Assembly (NCBI GenBank): GCA_030272155.1
Contig: CP126198.1
Location: forward strand, 2,356,001-2,420,000
DNA: 64,000 bases
DNA from: Tetradesmus obliquus
Taxonomy: Eukaryota > Chlorophyta > Chlorophyceae > Sphaeropleales > Scenedesmaceae
Reading direction: 5' to 3'
The first letter of the stretch is position 1, and the number at the start of each line of letters is the position of its first letter. This document shows, in pieces, positions 12,095 through 21,680 of this stretch. Under the pieces are notes generated by a model, which was given only the letters and a program-made list of their open reading frames with translations, searched no databases and was not told the DNA's origin. The position numbers and the translations under genes are program-made.

Positions 12095-13093
12095 ACGTGA
12101 GGGTTGACCGGTAGCCGTCCACGTACTGTCTGCAGAAAGGACACTTGATGCCCTTGTCGGCCTGCAAGGGCACACAAAATGGGCAGTGGAGGTGCAGTCA
12201 CAACAGCTGTACAGTAAACGTACTGCAAGGGTGCATGAAACGTGATATGCGCAAGCACACAAAATGGGTAAGTAACAGTGCCGGCGCCACGGATGGACAA
12301 TGAGGGAGGAGGATCAGTGCAGGGACGCGTGGCACAAAAGTGGGTGAGATGTGTGAACGGGATCTTCTGTACAGGCTTGAGGATCAGGGAAGCATAGCAT
12401 GATCAGCAGATCACAGGGATCATGCGCTGCTGCGTGCATCATGAAGAAGCCTGCCGGCTGTTATGCAACGTGCAGCAAGGACTACGCAACACGTGCGTTG
12501 TCAAGGCAACTGCCTGCTAGCAACGTGTGCAGTACAGAAGGCAGGATGTGGCATGCAGGGTGAGCCGCTTGCACTGCCATGCCGCAACTGCATTGCTGGA
12601 TGTTCTTTCCAACAGTCCGCAGCACGCAACAAGCCTCCAGATGCTTTGCGGGGCACAGAAAGCATGCTGGCTGGTGCTACTGCTGCCTCTGCTGCTGCTG
12701 GCACGCTGCGCTGAAGCTCCATGACACTGTGTTCAGCGCTGACATCAGCACCCGTTAAGCAATTTCATGATCCAGCTACAAAAACTACGAGATCTCCATG
12801 TAACATTGCATTTATCCTGGCTGCACAGCATGCACAGCATGAACAGCACCACCAAACTGCTTCCTGCCTGCTTGCCAGCGCACCTTGAAGATGTTCTTGG
12901 CCCTCATGTTCTCCACACAGCCGAAGCAGACCTTGTGCTTGCATGGCACGAAGGCTATCGTGGCTGGGATATCGTCTCTGCAGATGTGGCACTCTTCATC
13001 CCCTTCCTTGAGTCCTTGCTGCACTACTTGGGCTGATAAAGCAACAGCAGCCCGGCCCTGGCCCCAAACAGACGCCGTGAGCGCCGTAGACAT
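696..13093 (-). CDS. Large RING-finger / RanBP2 zinc-finger protein, multi-exon (E3 ubiquitin ligase-like)
   Basis: Start ATG at 13093. Exon 1 (13093-12884) ends in phase 0 and joins 12161-12097, completing a C3HC4 RING: C35, C38, C51, H53, C56, C59, then C77 and C80 after the intron. The next exon (11686-11491) continues in phase and is Ala-rich. Other supported exons: 10253-10102 (RanBP2-type finger, WNCGGC then CSHC), about 9352-9237, 8752-8694, 8435-8373, 7743-7634, 7365-7244, one repeated unit near 6800, about 6110-5779, 3966-3827, 3006-2815, and a final exon from about 1868 to the TGA at 696 that ends in a second RanBP2/NZF-like finger (WSCSVC then CAMC). The middle exons are helical and ARM/HEAT-like. 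The RING predicts E2 binding and ubiquitin transfer; RanBP2 fingers bind RNA or ubiquitin. The repeated exon copies make the true splice path uncertain, and two adjacent genes cannot be excluded. Confidence 0.7.
2262..3440 (-). repeat. Tandemly amplified exon edges, C-terminal exons of the RING gene
   Basis: Two adjacent families. The exon end reading GKKALLPVVADVMERVG...PELK occurs three times (about 2262-2400, 2550-2670, 2800-2930), each followed by a GT donor. The exon start reading MEILKFTLSQPCMDLDNI occurs four times (about 2918-3008, 3058-3146, 3200-3289, 3340-3427). Only the junction near 2920 links the two families into a complete exon; the other copies are partial exons lying in introns. 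Confidence 0.8.
3680..4110 (-). repeat. Duplicated exon edges around the 3827-3966 exon
   Basis: The exon 3' edge (LDSIAQELVGCADALQDNPG, then GTGAG) is present at about 3683-3740 and 3827-3890. The exon 5' edge with its TTTGCCAC acceptor side is present at about 3920-3975 and 4045-4110. Only 3827-3966 carries both edges and is a full exon. Confidence 0.75.
4225..5860 (-). repeat. Array of about 12 copies of one exon 3' edge with donor site
   Basis: The segment reading MMCYSLQGQMGR followed by a GTG-type donor recurs near 4247, 4344, 4583, 4693, 4811, 4940, 5061, 5307, 5438, 5534, 5650 and 5781, spaced about 95-250 bp. Several copies also carry the preceding QQAAEGLRDVVT codons. The complete exon is the upstream-most copy (5779 to about 6110). 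Intron remnants with GGCAACCGCCGACAAACC are amplified with the exon pieces. Confidence 0.85.
6330..6860 (-). repeat. Four-copy tandem repeat of an exon end (LLSLLDLFSQRI)
   Basis: The minus-strand segment LLSLLDLFSQRI(L/W)ED(G)TVNCPLALQ recurs about every 110-170 bp at roughly 6340-6410, 6470-6555, 6630-6700 and 6760-6850, each followed by a GT donor. Some copies carry small frame differences, so they cannot all be used as exons. Confidence 0.75.
7715..8070 (-). repeat. Four-copy repeat of the RVFESLAKL exon start
   Basis: The motif RVFESLAKL preceded by an acceptor-like CTGCAG recurs at about 7715-7745, 7825-7858, 7930-7972 and 8045-8070 on the minus strand. A similar two-copy duplication (AQCAANLASNAELVEMA) lies at about 7136-7195 and 7246-7310. 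Confidence 0.7.
8990..9480 (-). repeat. Three-copy repeat of the DMGVSIDG exon end and two-copy repeat of the exon start
   Basis: DMGVSIDG(L/Q)KSY(G) followed by a GT donor recurs at about 8995-9045, 9115-9160 and 9235-9285. The exon start (SREELVGYI, acceptor CTGCAG) recurs near 9330-9360 and 9430-9478. The complete exon is 9237-9352. Confidence 0.75.
9605..10150 (-). repeat. Five-copy repeat of the NPYATDKLSQTKK exon end
   Basis: A segment reading NPYATDKLSQTKK followed by GTGGGCAGG recurs near 9610-9650, 9735-9780, 9845-9905, 9970-10015 and 10090-10135, about every 120 bp. The upstream-most copy is fused to the RanBP2-type finger exon (10102-10253). Confidence 0.8.
10430..11520 (-). repeat. 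Micro-exon-like minisatellite (GLRPPS unit), about 12 copies
   Basis: Units of roughly 75-120 bp repeat on the minus strand: a (CAG)n acceptor tract, a short coding piece reading GGLRPPS, a GTGAGC/GTGAGT donor, then an intron piece. The unit joined to an unambiguous upstream exon is at 11491-11686. Each unit could be spliced as a tiny exon or left as intron; phase varies between units. Confidence 0.75.
12037..12092. repeat. (CTG)n / (CAG)n microsatellite
   Basis: About 18 uninterrupted CTG triplets. Relative to the minus-strand gene the run is (CAG)n and begins immediately after the GTGAG donor of the second RING exon (exon end 12097). Shorter pure runs occur near 794-823, 855-882 and 10323-10362. 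Confidence 0.95.
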
Positions 13094-13462
13094 CGTGAGT
13101 CTAGGCAACTACCACCGCAAGACCTAGCAGCTTGAACTAGTGAAGCGGTGTGCCATGTGCACTTGTCTGCAACAGCTAGGTGGGTGCTGCGCGTGGCTGG
13201 CTGTTCCAGCGGCTGTCGCTGAAGCGATCACCGCAAAGAACCTGAACGTGGCTATGATTTCAAGTTGGCGACCGATGGCTTTGCAATTCTCGGTGGCAGG
13301 AAAAGGACAAGCCTTGTGACACGAAGTTCTGACAGTACGTGATCAACTACGTCCATTGGTAGCATCGATTGTATTGATTTCGCAACAGAAGCCTACGCAG
13401 CCACTGAGCGTGCTTCCGTGTCCTGTCATCGCATCTCGACACCAACTAATTGCCTGCTCGCC
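13094..13462. promoter_or_regulatory. Divergent promoter region between the RING gene and tatA
   Basis: This 369-bp interval separates two divergently oriented start codons (13093 minus, 13463 plus), so it must hold both 5' UTRs and promoters. No clear TATA box or other element stands out. Confidence 0.5.
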
Positions 13463-14377
13463 ATGGCCGTCTCTGCAATGCACACAACTGGAAAGACGTC
13501 AATGCTGGGCCGATCGGGAGCCACACAGCCCAGGGCAGTGCAGCGGCCAGCAACACTGCTGCGGAGCACAGTGCAGGCAAGCAAGGACTGCTGAGACAAT
13601 TGAACAGTTGGCAGCCATTGTATGCACACTAAAACTGTGATAAGTGTCTTTGGCATGACGTATGCAGATGCATGCAAGTCATGGCAGCAATGGCAGCACT
13701 GGCAGCAGCAGCACGTGTGGCATGCTGCTGCTGTCCATCTCAGCACAACCATGCAGCCAGCAGTGCTTGCTGTGACATGGATATTGTTGGGTGTTCTTAA
13801 TCGTCATCCAGCCTTGTTATACTGTTGGAACGGTTGGAGTGGCTTTTGTATGGATGCACGCCATTTGTGAGGCACACAACTTTGGAACACCCCTGCACCC
13901 CACCTCCCCTCACCACAGCACATCAGGCCGTGTCTGGCTGTGTCTTGCCAGCACCACAGGCGCACACCACTATACACAGGTTTACTTCCGTGTCAGAAGC
14001 ATCACTAACTCCCTCACTTCTGCTTTTCCGCGGTGTAGGTGCCAGCCCGCCCCTTCTCAGGCCGCAGCCTGGCAGCCAGCCCCCTGCTGCAGCGGCAGCA
14101 GCAGCAGCAGCGCGGCGTTGTCTGCCAGGGCCTCTTCGGTCTGGGCCTGCCCGAAATCGCTGTCATTGCAGGCGTTGCTGCACTCATTTTTGGTCCCAGC
14201 AAGCTTCCAGAGCTTGGCAAGGGCCTGGGAAAAACAGTCAGGAGCTTCCAGACTGCAGCGGAGGAGTTCAAAACTGAGCTGGAGACGGCAGCAAAGGGAG
14301 AGGACGAGGAGGGAGCAGCAGCAGCCAAGCCAGCAGCGAAGCAGGAAGAGAAGAAGGAGACGGCAAAGAGCGAGTAA
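13463..14377 (+). CDS. tatA: Sec-independent protein translocase subunit TatA/Tha4, plastid-targeted, 2 exons
   Basis: Proposed exons are 13463-13576 and 14039-14377, giving 150 residues. Exon 1 encodes a Ser/Thr/Arg/Ala-rich N-terminus typical of a chloroplast transit peptide. Exon 2 carries the TatA signature: GLFGLGLPEIAVIAG with the conserved intramembrane Glu (E77), the FGP hinge (about 89-91), the SKLPELGKGLGK start of the amphipathic helix, and an acidic/Lys-rich tail. TatA/Tha4 oligomerises to form the translocation pore of the thylakoid cpTat pathway, which moves folded proteins with twin-Arg signals. Exon 1 ends CAG and the intron starts GCAAGC, a GC-AG donor that joins in phase 0. 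Exon 2 has no ATG upstream in frame, so an upstream exon is needed. The family call is firm; the exon 1 choice is moderately supported. Confidence 0.85.
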
Positions 14378-16990
14378 GGGCTGGCGGGACAGTGTAGTGC
14401 GGGGTATGTGATGTACATGGGAGCCACATGGCTTGTATGCAGGTGTGAGGCTAGCTGCGCAAGACAACTGCAGGTGGCCAGGCAGCAGCAGCAGCACCAG
14501 CAGCAGGACGTGTGTGCTGTGTGTGTGCAGGTGTCGTGCAGGAGTGTGGCACAGGCACAGGTGTGTGCACGTGTAGCAGCAGCTGTGTGTGAGCTGCAAT
14601 TGTGATGATAACTTGTAGAGCTTTGCCAGTGTGTTGGCAGGAGCGTATGCGGCACAATGCGTGCCATTATCCGCATCGAGCAACGTCATCATGTACGTCA
14701 CTTTGGTTTTTCAGTGAAACGAAGTGTGGCTGACGTGCAATGTGTTTGCAGGAGAGGTGGCAGCATGGTGTGTGCCCGTTCTGCGTTGAGCAATGTCATC
14801 ATGTGTGTCCGTCTGGCCCAGGTTCAGTGAAAGTGCCACTCAGCTAGCAACTTCATCATTTTTGCTGCAAGCTTGCCCTGAAGGGCACAGCACCTCTGGG
14901 TGGCTCAGCAGGATGAGTTGTGAGGCAGTGTACTGTGGCTTATGTGTTGCAACTCATTGTGCTGCAGCTTGAAGGCCATAAATTTGCCATAAACCTAACT
15001 GCTGCTGTTCAGCAGTGTGCAGTTGCTGTTCAGCGAGTGGTCATCGCCCGTCAAGGAGCTGCAGCGCAGCAGGTGTGCTGGCAGATGTTGCTGGTCAGCG
15101 TGATGTGTTTTTACATGTTGTGATCTTAAAGTAGATTCTGCCAAGGAGTGTGAAGGAACTGTGTAATCACCATCATCATAGAACTGTGTTAGCCACTGCA
15201 CCATTGTGCCTGCCTCTTGTCCATCATGTGTGCCGCTCTGCAATGGCATTGCATGGTAGCAGTGGATTTTGATTTCTCTGTCTGAAGTTGCAGAGGGATC
15301 CAGCACCCCGCATCTCATCAGCAATGCCGCCGGCACGCGCCAGTGCACTGGCGGTGGCCTGCACACGCCCACGCTCGAAGCTTCCATGTGCAACATTGGG
15401 GTCGCTTGCCAAAGCAGTTATCAGCTGTACGTAAAATTTGCCGTGCACTTCTGCTTCCTTGAGGCAAGGTTGCAATGCTCAGGTCAGGTGAGCAACCGAG
15501 CTGGGGACCCCAGTTCACACCGGATGTGTTCAGGATGTGAGCCGCCAATTGGCTTGCAACCTGGTAAGGTTCAAGCAACACACCAGAGCTTGCGCTGCAG
15601 CCACTGTGCAGCACTCAATGTTGGGAATATCTAAGGTTACATCCATCCATTACTAAAAAGAAATACGGTCCGTCAGTCAGTCAGAAGCCTGGCTTAGGAC
15701 CTGGCCGTTGAACCCCAGGGCGATTCGAAAATGTGCAGAGGAAGCAAACGAGAGCGCGAGAGCAACAAATGAACGTTAGTGTAGTAATTTGCAATCGTTT
15801 CGAAGCCGTGGGCTGGGTGCAGCGGTGTTCTGTTGCTGGGGTGCTATGCAAAACATCACGGGCTACAGCACGAACAGCAGGCAGTGAAGCAACAATATCT
15901 GAAAAGCGATGGCGTGAGACTATTAGGCGAAAGGCGAACGGGGTAGGGATGATCATGGGTGGCTTCTAAGACTGCAGGTGTTGCAACTGCTGCCCTGAGC
16001 AACAAGGGTGCCTCCCGTAATTACTAGATAGGAGTGACGTAGTCACGGGAAACTGCTAGTGTAACTAATGTTTGGTTCCGTGTCGCGGTGTACACGACGG
16101 ACACGTACATTGACTATGGCCATGTCCAGGGTTTACAATTCCTGCAGCAGCAGCACTATGCTGCGCGAGGTCTGCGACTGACCTGCTAAAGTTTATGTGT
16201 TTACTATGTAACATTTATGAACCAGCCGAAAACGTCGCTTGGTGTTGAAGATGAAAGCTACCTCGCAGGCAGTTTCGAGGCACGCCAGGCCGGGCCCTGG
16301 GGGTTCTCCTGATGTCTCCTCGCAGAGTTTACGCCTCGGTCTTGCGTCGAAAATTAAGCAAGCCTGACTTTATACTTCCATCATCAGGACTGTTCGCCTA
16401 GCTGATCAGACTCATGCCTCGGTCTGCACAAACAATAACAGTGGCAATAACGCAAGGCGTGCTTAGAGAAATTGCAGGCGACAGGAAAGATATGAACTGA
16501 CTAAATTGCGCTCGTAGTACAGCGGGAACAGCAGTGCAGCTGTGCCGCAGCAGCGCTGGTATGTGAAACAGCAGACATTGCACTCAATCTCTAAGCGAAG
16601 GAAGCGGCTGCAGGGCTGCTCTAAGCGCGACGTGTGCTCGGTGAGTTTGTAGGCCTACTCAAAGAGATGGCTTCTATCTGCCATCAACGCCCTTGTGTCT
16701 GTACCTGCAGGAGCTGCACACACCCAGCCCCTTGCCTTGCCTTGGATTCCCAGGAGAGGATGCTTAGCATCACTATATGATACAATGTTGTTTGTGTTGT
16801 GCCTACTTCCGTATGTGCAGGCGCGGCAGCCTCTTCAAGCTTGCAGGCAGCTGTTAGAGGGGCACCACCGGTCAGCCACCCCAGAGAACAGCGTGCTGTC
16901 ACATCGCTGAAGCAGCTTGGCCGGCGCAGCTGTTGCAGGGACGCCCTTCCTGCAAGCCACCAGGGGCAGCAGACAGCAGCTGCAACAGTA
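14378..16990. other. 3' flank and intergenic DNA, no convincing gene
   Basis: Contains the tatA 3' region. Two related segments (about 14650-14720 and 14775-14850, sharing GAGCAA(C/T)GTCATCATGT and TTCAGTGAAA) look like an old duplication. A short minus-strand frame at 15224-15614 has some protein-like composition but no domain. From about 15640 to 16680 the sequence is more even in base composition and nothing was recognised. Confidence 0.5.
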
Positions 16991-17167
16991 GCAGCAGCTG
17001 TTACAGCCATGTTTAGGGTAGCAGCAGGTGCACTGCGCAGCCTGGCTGCTGGCAGCCTAGCCTTGCAGCGACAAGCTGCTGCTGCGCCGCAAGCTGCAGC
17101 GGGTCTTCTGCAGCTGATAGGCAGCAGCAGCCAGGATGTGCAGCAGTCGGCAGCTGCTTTCAGCTAA
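16990..17167 (+). pseudogene. Upstream armadillo repeat cut off by in-frame TAA
   Basis: An ATG at 17009 opens a frame with one ARM-type repeat (ALRSLAAGSLALQRQ ... LLQLIGSSSQDVQQ) in the same frame as the array that follows. The frame stops at TAA 17165-17167 where the repeat consensus has Leu, and the next repeat resumes downstream without a frame change. Either this is a nonsense mutation and translation restarts at 17210, or this part is non-coding. Confidence 0.55.
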
Positions 17168-17209
17168 CGAGCTTTTGCTGGACCGGCAGCGAAGCAGCAG
17201 GCGGCCGCA

Positions 17210-18769
17210 ATGCCGGCTGCTTTTGAGCAGCTGCTTCCGCTGCTGGCGAGCAGCAGCCGGGATGCGCAGAAGAAGGCAGCAGACACATTGTACGACCTAG
17301 CTTACAACGACCCAGCCTTTACGCGTCAGGTTGCCAGTATGCCTGGTGCTGTAGAGCAGCTGGTGCAGCTGCTGGCCAGCAGCAGCCAACATGTACAGGT
17401 GGCAGCAGCAGGTGCATTGCGCAACCTAGCTGCTGGCAACATGGCCAGGAAGCCGCGGATTGCTGCTATGCCACAAACTGTGGAGCCGCTGGTGCAGCTG
17501 CTGGCCAGCAGCAGCCAGGCTGTGCAGGAGGCAGCAGCAGGCGCACTGGCAAACCTGGCTGCCGGCAACCTGGCCAGGCGGCGGCAGGTTGCTGCTGTGC
17601 CGGGTGCTGTGGAGCAGCTGGTGCAGCTGCTGGGCAGCAGCAGCCAAGCTGTGCAGATGGAAGCAGCAAGGACGCAAATTCTGGCTCACGGCAGCGCAGC
17701 CTTCAAGCAGCAGATTGCCAGTATGCCTGGTGCTGTGGAGCAGCTGCTGCAGCTGCTGGGCAGCAGCAGCCAGGATGTGCAGGCTGCAGCAGCACGCGCA
17801 CTGTGCATTTTAGCCATACACATTCCGGCATTGCAGCAGCAGATTGCCGCTAGGCCAAAAGCTCCAGAGCAGCTGGTGCAGCTGCTGGCCAGCAGCAGCC
17901 AGGATGTGCAGCAGGCAGCAGCCGGCACACTGCGCAACCTTGCTTATAAAAATTTGACCTTGCAGCAGCAGATTGCCGCTATGCCAACAGCTGTAGAGCA
18001 GCTGGTGCAGCTGCTGGCCAGCAGCAGCCAGGAGGTGCAGGCAGCTGCAGCAGCAGCGCTGTCCACCCTATCTTATAAAAACCTGACCTTGCAGCGGCAG
18101 ATTGCGGCTGTGCCAACAGCTGTAGAGCAGCTGGTGCAGCTGCTGGCCAGCAGCAGCCAGGGTGTGCAGGCGGCTGCAGCAACTGCACTCTTCAACCTAG
18201 CTCTTGGCAGCACGGTTAAGTGGCAAATTGCCGCTGTGCCGACAGCTGTGGAGCAGCAGCTGCTGGCCAGCAGCAGCCAGGACGTGCAGGAGGCAGCAGC
18301 CAGCGCACTGTCTCAACTAGCTCTTACCAGCATGGATACAACGCGGCAAATTGCTGCTGTGCCAAACGCTGTCGAGCAGTTGGTGCAGCTGCTGGCCAGC
18401 AGCAGCCACGATGTGCAGAAGGCAGCTGCAGGTGTACTGCGCATGCTAGCTGGTTGCAAGTTGTTGCACCAGATTGTCGTTGTGCCAACAGCAGTAGAGC
18501 AGCTGCTGCCGCTGCTGGCCAGCAGCTGCCAGGAGGTGCAGAAGGCAGCAACAGACGTGCTTTTCAATCTAGCTGCCATCAACCGGGCCTTGCAGCAGCA
18601 GATAGCGGCTGTGGCGCAAGCTGTAGAGCAGCTGGTGCAGCTGCTGGCGAGCAGCAGCAAGGATGTGCAGATTGCAGCAGCTTGGACACTGTACGCCTTA
18701 GGCCAAGGCAACAAGGACGTGACGAGGCGGATCCGTGCTATGCCAGAAGTTTGGGATCTGCTGGAATGA
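17210..18769 (+). CDS. Armadillo (ARM) repeat protein, 12 repeats
   Basis: A 519-residue open frame made almost entirely of 42-residue ARM repeats (126-bp period) with consensus AVEQLVQLLASSSQ(D)VQ.AAA.AL.NLA. Counting the SSSQ turn gives 12 repeats after this ATG and one before it. ARM repeats stack into a superhelix used for protein-protein binding; the partner cannot be inferred. Repeat 9 (near 18235-18275) lacks the four residues LVQL by a 12-bp in-frame deletion. The high DNA identity between repeats suggests recent tandem expansion or homogenisation. No introns are needed. The start is uncertain because coding-like sequence continues in frame upstream of a TAA at 17165. Confidence 0.75.
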   Translation: MPAAFEQLLPLLASSSRDAQKKAADTLYDLAYNDPAFTRQVASMPGAVEQLVQLLASSSQHVQVAAAGALRNLAAGNMARKPRIAAMPQTVEPLVQLLASSSQAVQEAAAGALANLAAGNLARRRQVAAVPGAVEQLVQLLGSSSQAVQMEAARTQILAHGSAAFKQQIASMPGAVEQLLQLLGSSSQDVQAAAARALCILAIHIPALQQQIAARPKAPEQLVQLLASSSQDVQQAAAGTLRNLAYKNLTLQQQIAAMPTAVEQLVQLLASSSQEVQAAAAAALSTLSYKNLTLQRQIAAVPTAVEQLVQLLASSSQGVQAAAATALFNLALGSTVKWQIAAVPTAVEQQLLASSSQDVQEAAASALSQLALTSMDTTRQIAAVPNAVEQLVQLLASSSHDVQKAAAGVLRMLAGCKLLHQIVVVPTAVEQLLPLLASSCQEVQKAATDVLFNLAAINRALQQQIAAVAQAVEQLVQLLASSSKDVQIAAAWTLYALGQGNKDVTRRIRAMPEVWDLLE

Positions 18770-20040
18770 GTACGGGAGAGCAGCAACCTGCAACTCAACA
18801 AGCCAGCAGAAGCTGTAATGTAACCACCTGCTTGTTGGCGACTGTGACCCAGCCGCCTAGCCCTGCAGCGGCAGATGGTAGTGGCAATGAGCTAATTAGC
18901 TGGCTTGTGATCGGCCAAGATTTAAGCAGCGCGCCACAGCGTGTGCCGCAGGCACTGGGCAGCACTCTACTGTGGGGCATACCTAGGTTTGACAATGGTG
19001 GTTTGCTGTTCAACAGCCACGGTGGCTGCACTCCTTAGTGCAGGCTTTGTTTGGCCAATTTTGAGCTGCAAAACACGTCACTGCAATGTGAGCCGCCAAG
19101 AGTTCAGCAACACCAGAGAGTACCTGTTGCCTGAGCAACACTATCTCTGCTCGCATGGAAGCCCGAGCAGCCCTCTGCCGTCAGGGCAGCCTGAGGAGCA
19201 TGAGGCTATGGCTGTGTGGTGGCAGCAGGGCTGCTTCAGTTTGCATGCAGGCATCGCAATTTGGTTGGTGATCGAAGACGACAACATGAGGACCACACCA
19301 TCACTAGATGGCTGCCCCAGTTTGCATGCCACATGTGTACAGCGCGGTTCATGAGTATGTGTGCTGATCCGCACGGTGCTCTACTGGTTGCGCAGCTTTG
19401 GGGTGTGCATGCCTTTCGTGCTTGCGCAGCCATGCGCCTGGTAGTGGGGCCTTGGGAGAGCTATGCGCATGTTTCCTTCTTTATCAACACAAAAGCAGGG
19501 CAAAGCATGCCGCATGGAAGCCACGCCGTGGATGTCAAGTAAAGACTTGTGCAAATGCCTTTTTAGGCACGGTTCCAATGCTCAGGTCGCTTTCATCATT
19601 ATCTCATCTAACACCAGGCTGAGGCACAGTAACCTACAATTACATCACATAGATGTTGCACCGGGCACACCCTGCCGTATATAGTAAGCTATGGCTTGAT
19701 GGGTAACATGTTGATGACGATGATGACACCAGGGTTACAGGCTCAAGGGGTTTGCCACGCCACACCAAGACAAGCTGGCTGCAGCAGCGTATAATAAGCT
19801 GGTGCCAAAGGGCGTTGATCCACGTGCACACGCTGTGCAGCTTTACACAGGTCTGCTTCACAGTAAAAAGAACGTACTGCCAGTGCGGTGGGCCAGCAGC
19901 AGTGCAAGTATTGAGTGCACACCAAAGCAAGCAACACAGCGCTTTGCTAGCGTGCAACAAACGTTACAGTGCCGCATGGTGGCCACCTAGCTACATGGTT
20001 ATAGCCAGTGTTGAGGCAGCCTCATATGCATCAACTTAGA
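18770..20040. other. Region without a recognised gene
   Basis: Open frames here are short and unlike any family I recognise. The rightmost part directly precedes the helicase remnant in the same orientation, so it may hold decayed upstream helicase sequence, but no Walker A motif was found. Confidence 0.4.
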
Positions 20041-20660
20041 CACAGAGGATAAATTTGGTCTTGAGAAACTCAGAAGCACCAAGGCTGAAGTGATCATGTG
20101 CATGGATGTGCCTTCCGACAAGCCTACATCTTCAGTGTTGAGTCAGGACCTCTGGCAGCTGGCAGTTGAAGGCGGAACTGTCAACGTGCCAGGCAAAGGC
20201 CAACTTGCACGTTCGCACACTCTGCGGCTGCCCATTGCAATGGCTGGCAACAAGTTCCTGGACTACAAGGACAGCAATGGCAATGTAACCAGGCGCGTGG
20301 TGGCGGTGCGCTATCAGCACTACCTGCCTGCTGACCAGCAGGACGGAGACACGCCACTTTGCGCTGTACGAAGAAGACGCCATGACCCCTCAGCCTCAGC
20401 TGGTGTTGGCAATGCAAACGTTCATGAGGCTTACTCACCCAGGAGTGCGGGCTCCCTCTAAGTGGTCTGGGGATGGGGTGCAGCCGCTGTACGAGGAAGG
20501 ATACGAGCGCAAGACGGTGGCAATCTGCAAGGCGTGCAGGCAGCCACACAAGATAGGGTGCTGTGAGCATTATGGCTCAAAGAACAAGACCACCCACGCA
20601 GCTGTGGCTGAACTTGAAGCTGGTGGCTGTGGAGCCAGCAGGCAGAAACCACGTGGATGA
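20041..20660 (+). pseudogene. D5/SF3 helicase C-terminal remnant (giant-virus-like), frameshifted
   Basis: The first frame (about 20041-20360) reads KAEVIMCMDVPSDK (Walker B-like), LSQDLWQLAVEGGTVNVPGK, then motif C-like AGNKF followed by DYKDSNGNVTRRVV. This matches the order seen in NCLDV D5-type SF3 helicases, where AGN.(P/F)..D..G...RR follows the strand with the acidic Walker B residues. After a shift near 20355-20362 the next frame continues with FALYEEDA, then ERKTVAICKACRQPHKIGCC, a Cys cluster like the zinc-binding tail of some viral D5 proteins. A second, 1-bp insertion near 20592 breaks the tail; copy B lacks that insertion. No N-terminal primase or Walker A was found, so it is a fragment. 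The left edge of the segmental duplication falls inside it. Confidence 0.6.
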
Positions 20661-21049
20661 CTGGTATTAAACAGATTGCGGGGCTGGTGCTCCGGCCACT
20701 TTGCACTCAGTGGCATGGTGAAGCCGTTGTATATGTCGCTGCACTGGACACACCACCACCGCCAACAGCCACAGTGAGCGTTGCAGTTGCGCTTGGCGAC
20801 TTGAACCAACCAAGCTCTCTTAACACATGCCTGGGCCCAATGCACCCCGGGGTGCATTTCTCTGTCCACATTACAGTTTGATTGAGCGACAGGAGCAGCT
20901 GTCATACCGTTTCTCACCCCGCCGATTCGTCTACCAATAAACACATGTTTATACTATCGCCTTACATTGGGAAACGGGGCTCGCAAACCCAAACCCGAGC
21001 CCACTCAACACCACAACAACAGCAGTAAGAAGAGGGGTGGGCGGGCGGG

Positions 21050-21223
21050 AAACAAAAACGACTGATTGCCCGAAGGCAGCAGCAAGAAAGAGGCCCAGCA
21101 AGGCAGGGCCCTGCTCCTAAAAGCAGGGCCTCACCTAAACCACCATAAGCATAATTGCTACACCCTCCCAGCCGCCCTATCAGCAGTATCGGCTAGTATA
21201 AACGCCGTAAACGGCTAATTTAT
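21050..21223. repeat. Terminal-type direct repeat, left copy
   Basis: Matches 22371-22550 nearly base for base, except that the right copy has a 6-bp insertion (TGCTGC). It ends in GCCGTAAACGGCTAATTTAT, containing the short palindrome GCCGT-AA-ACGGC. Confidence 0.9.
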
Positions 21224-21680
21224 ACTATCGCCTTGCTGCAGAAGAATGACACCCAACCCAACAACTCACACCAACAGGGAGCACGCACGTTGCGCAATGA
21301 AACACCGCCCTAGAGACCTGTTGGAGAAGGGACCGGCAACCCCAAAACTGCCTAAAGAACTCCATCGCAATAGGAGCGGCAGACAACAGGAGAACAATGA
21401 AACACTGAAACAGCGGTGCGCTACAGCAGCAGCGGCCAGCATGCGTAGTCTAAATGCAAGTTGACAGAAAAACCACCACTCCGACTAAGAGCTGACCAAC
21501 ACCAGGCAACAATTGTGTCAACTACCCTGCTGACATTGGCTACCCATGCCACACAGGGAGCGTTACCGGAAGAGCAGCAGCATCTGCTACAAATCCTGCC
21601 ATCATCCAACGACGCCATGCCCACTGCTGCTGCACCTGACCCTAGGACACAACAGCCGCCTGCCGAAGCGCTGTTGCAAA

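Noticed and set aside
15224..15614. Minus-strand frames that could form a short two-exon gene (FYVQLITALASDPNVAHG)
   Set aside because: Residue composition is plausible but no domain, no clean donor/acceptor pair and no homologous copy in the window support it.
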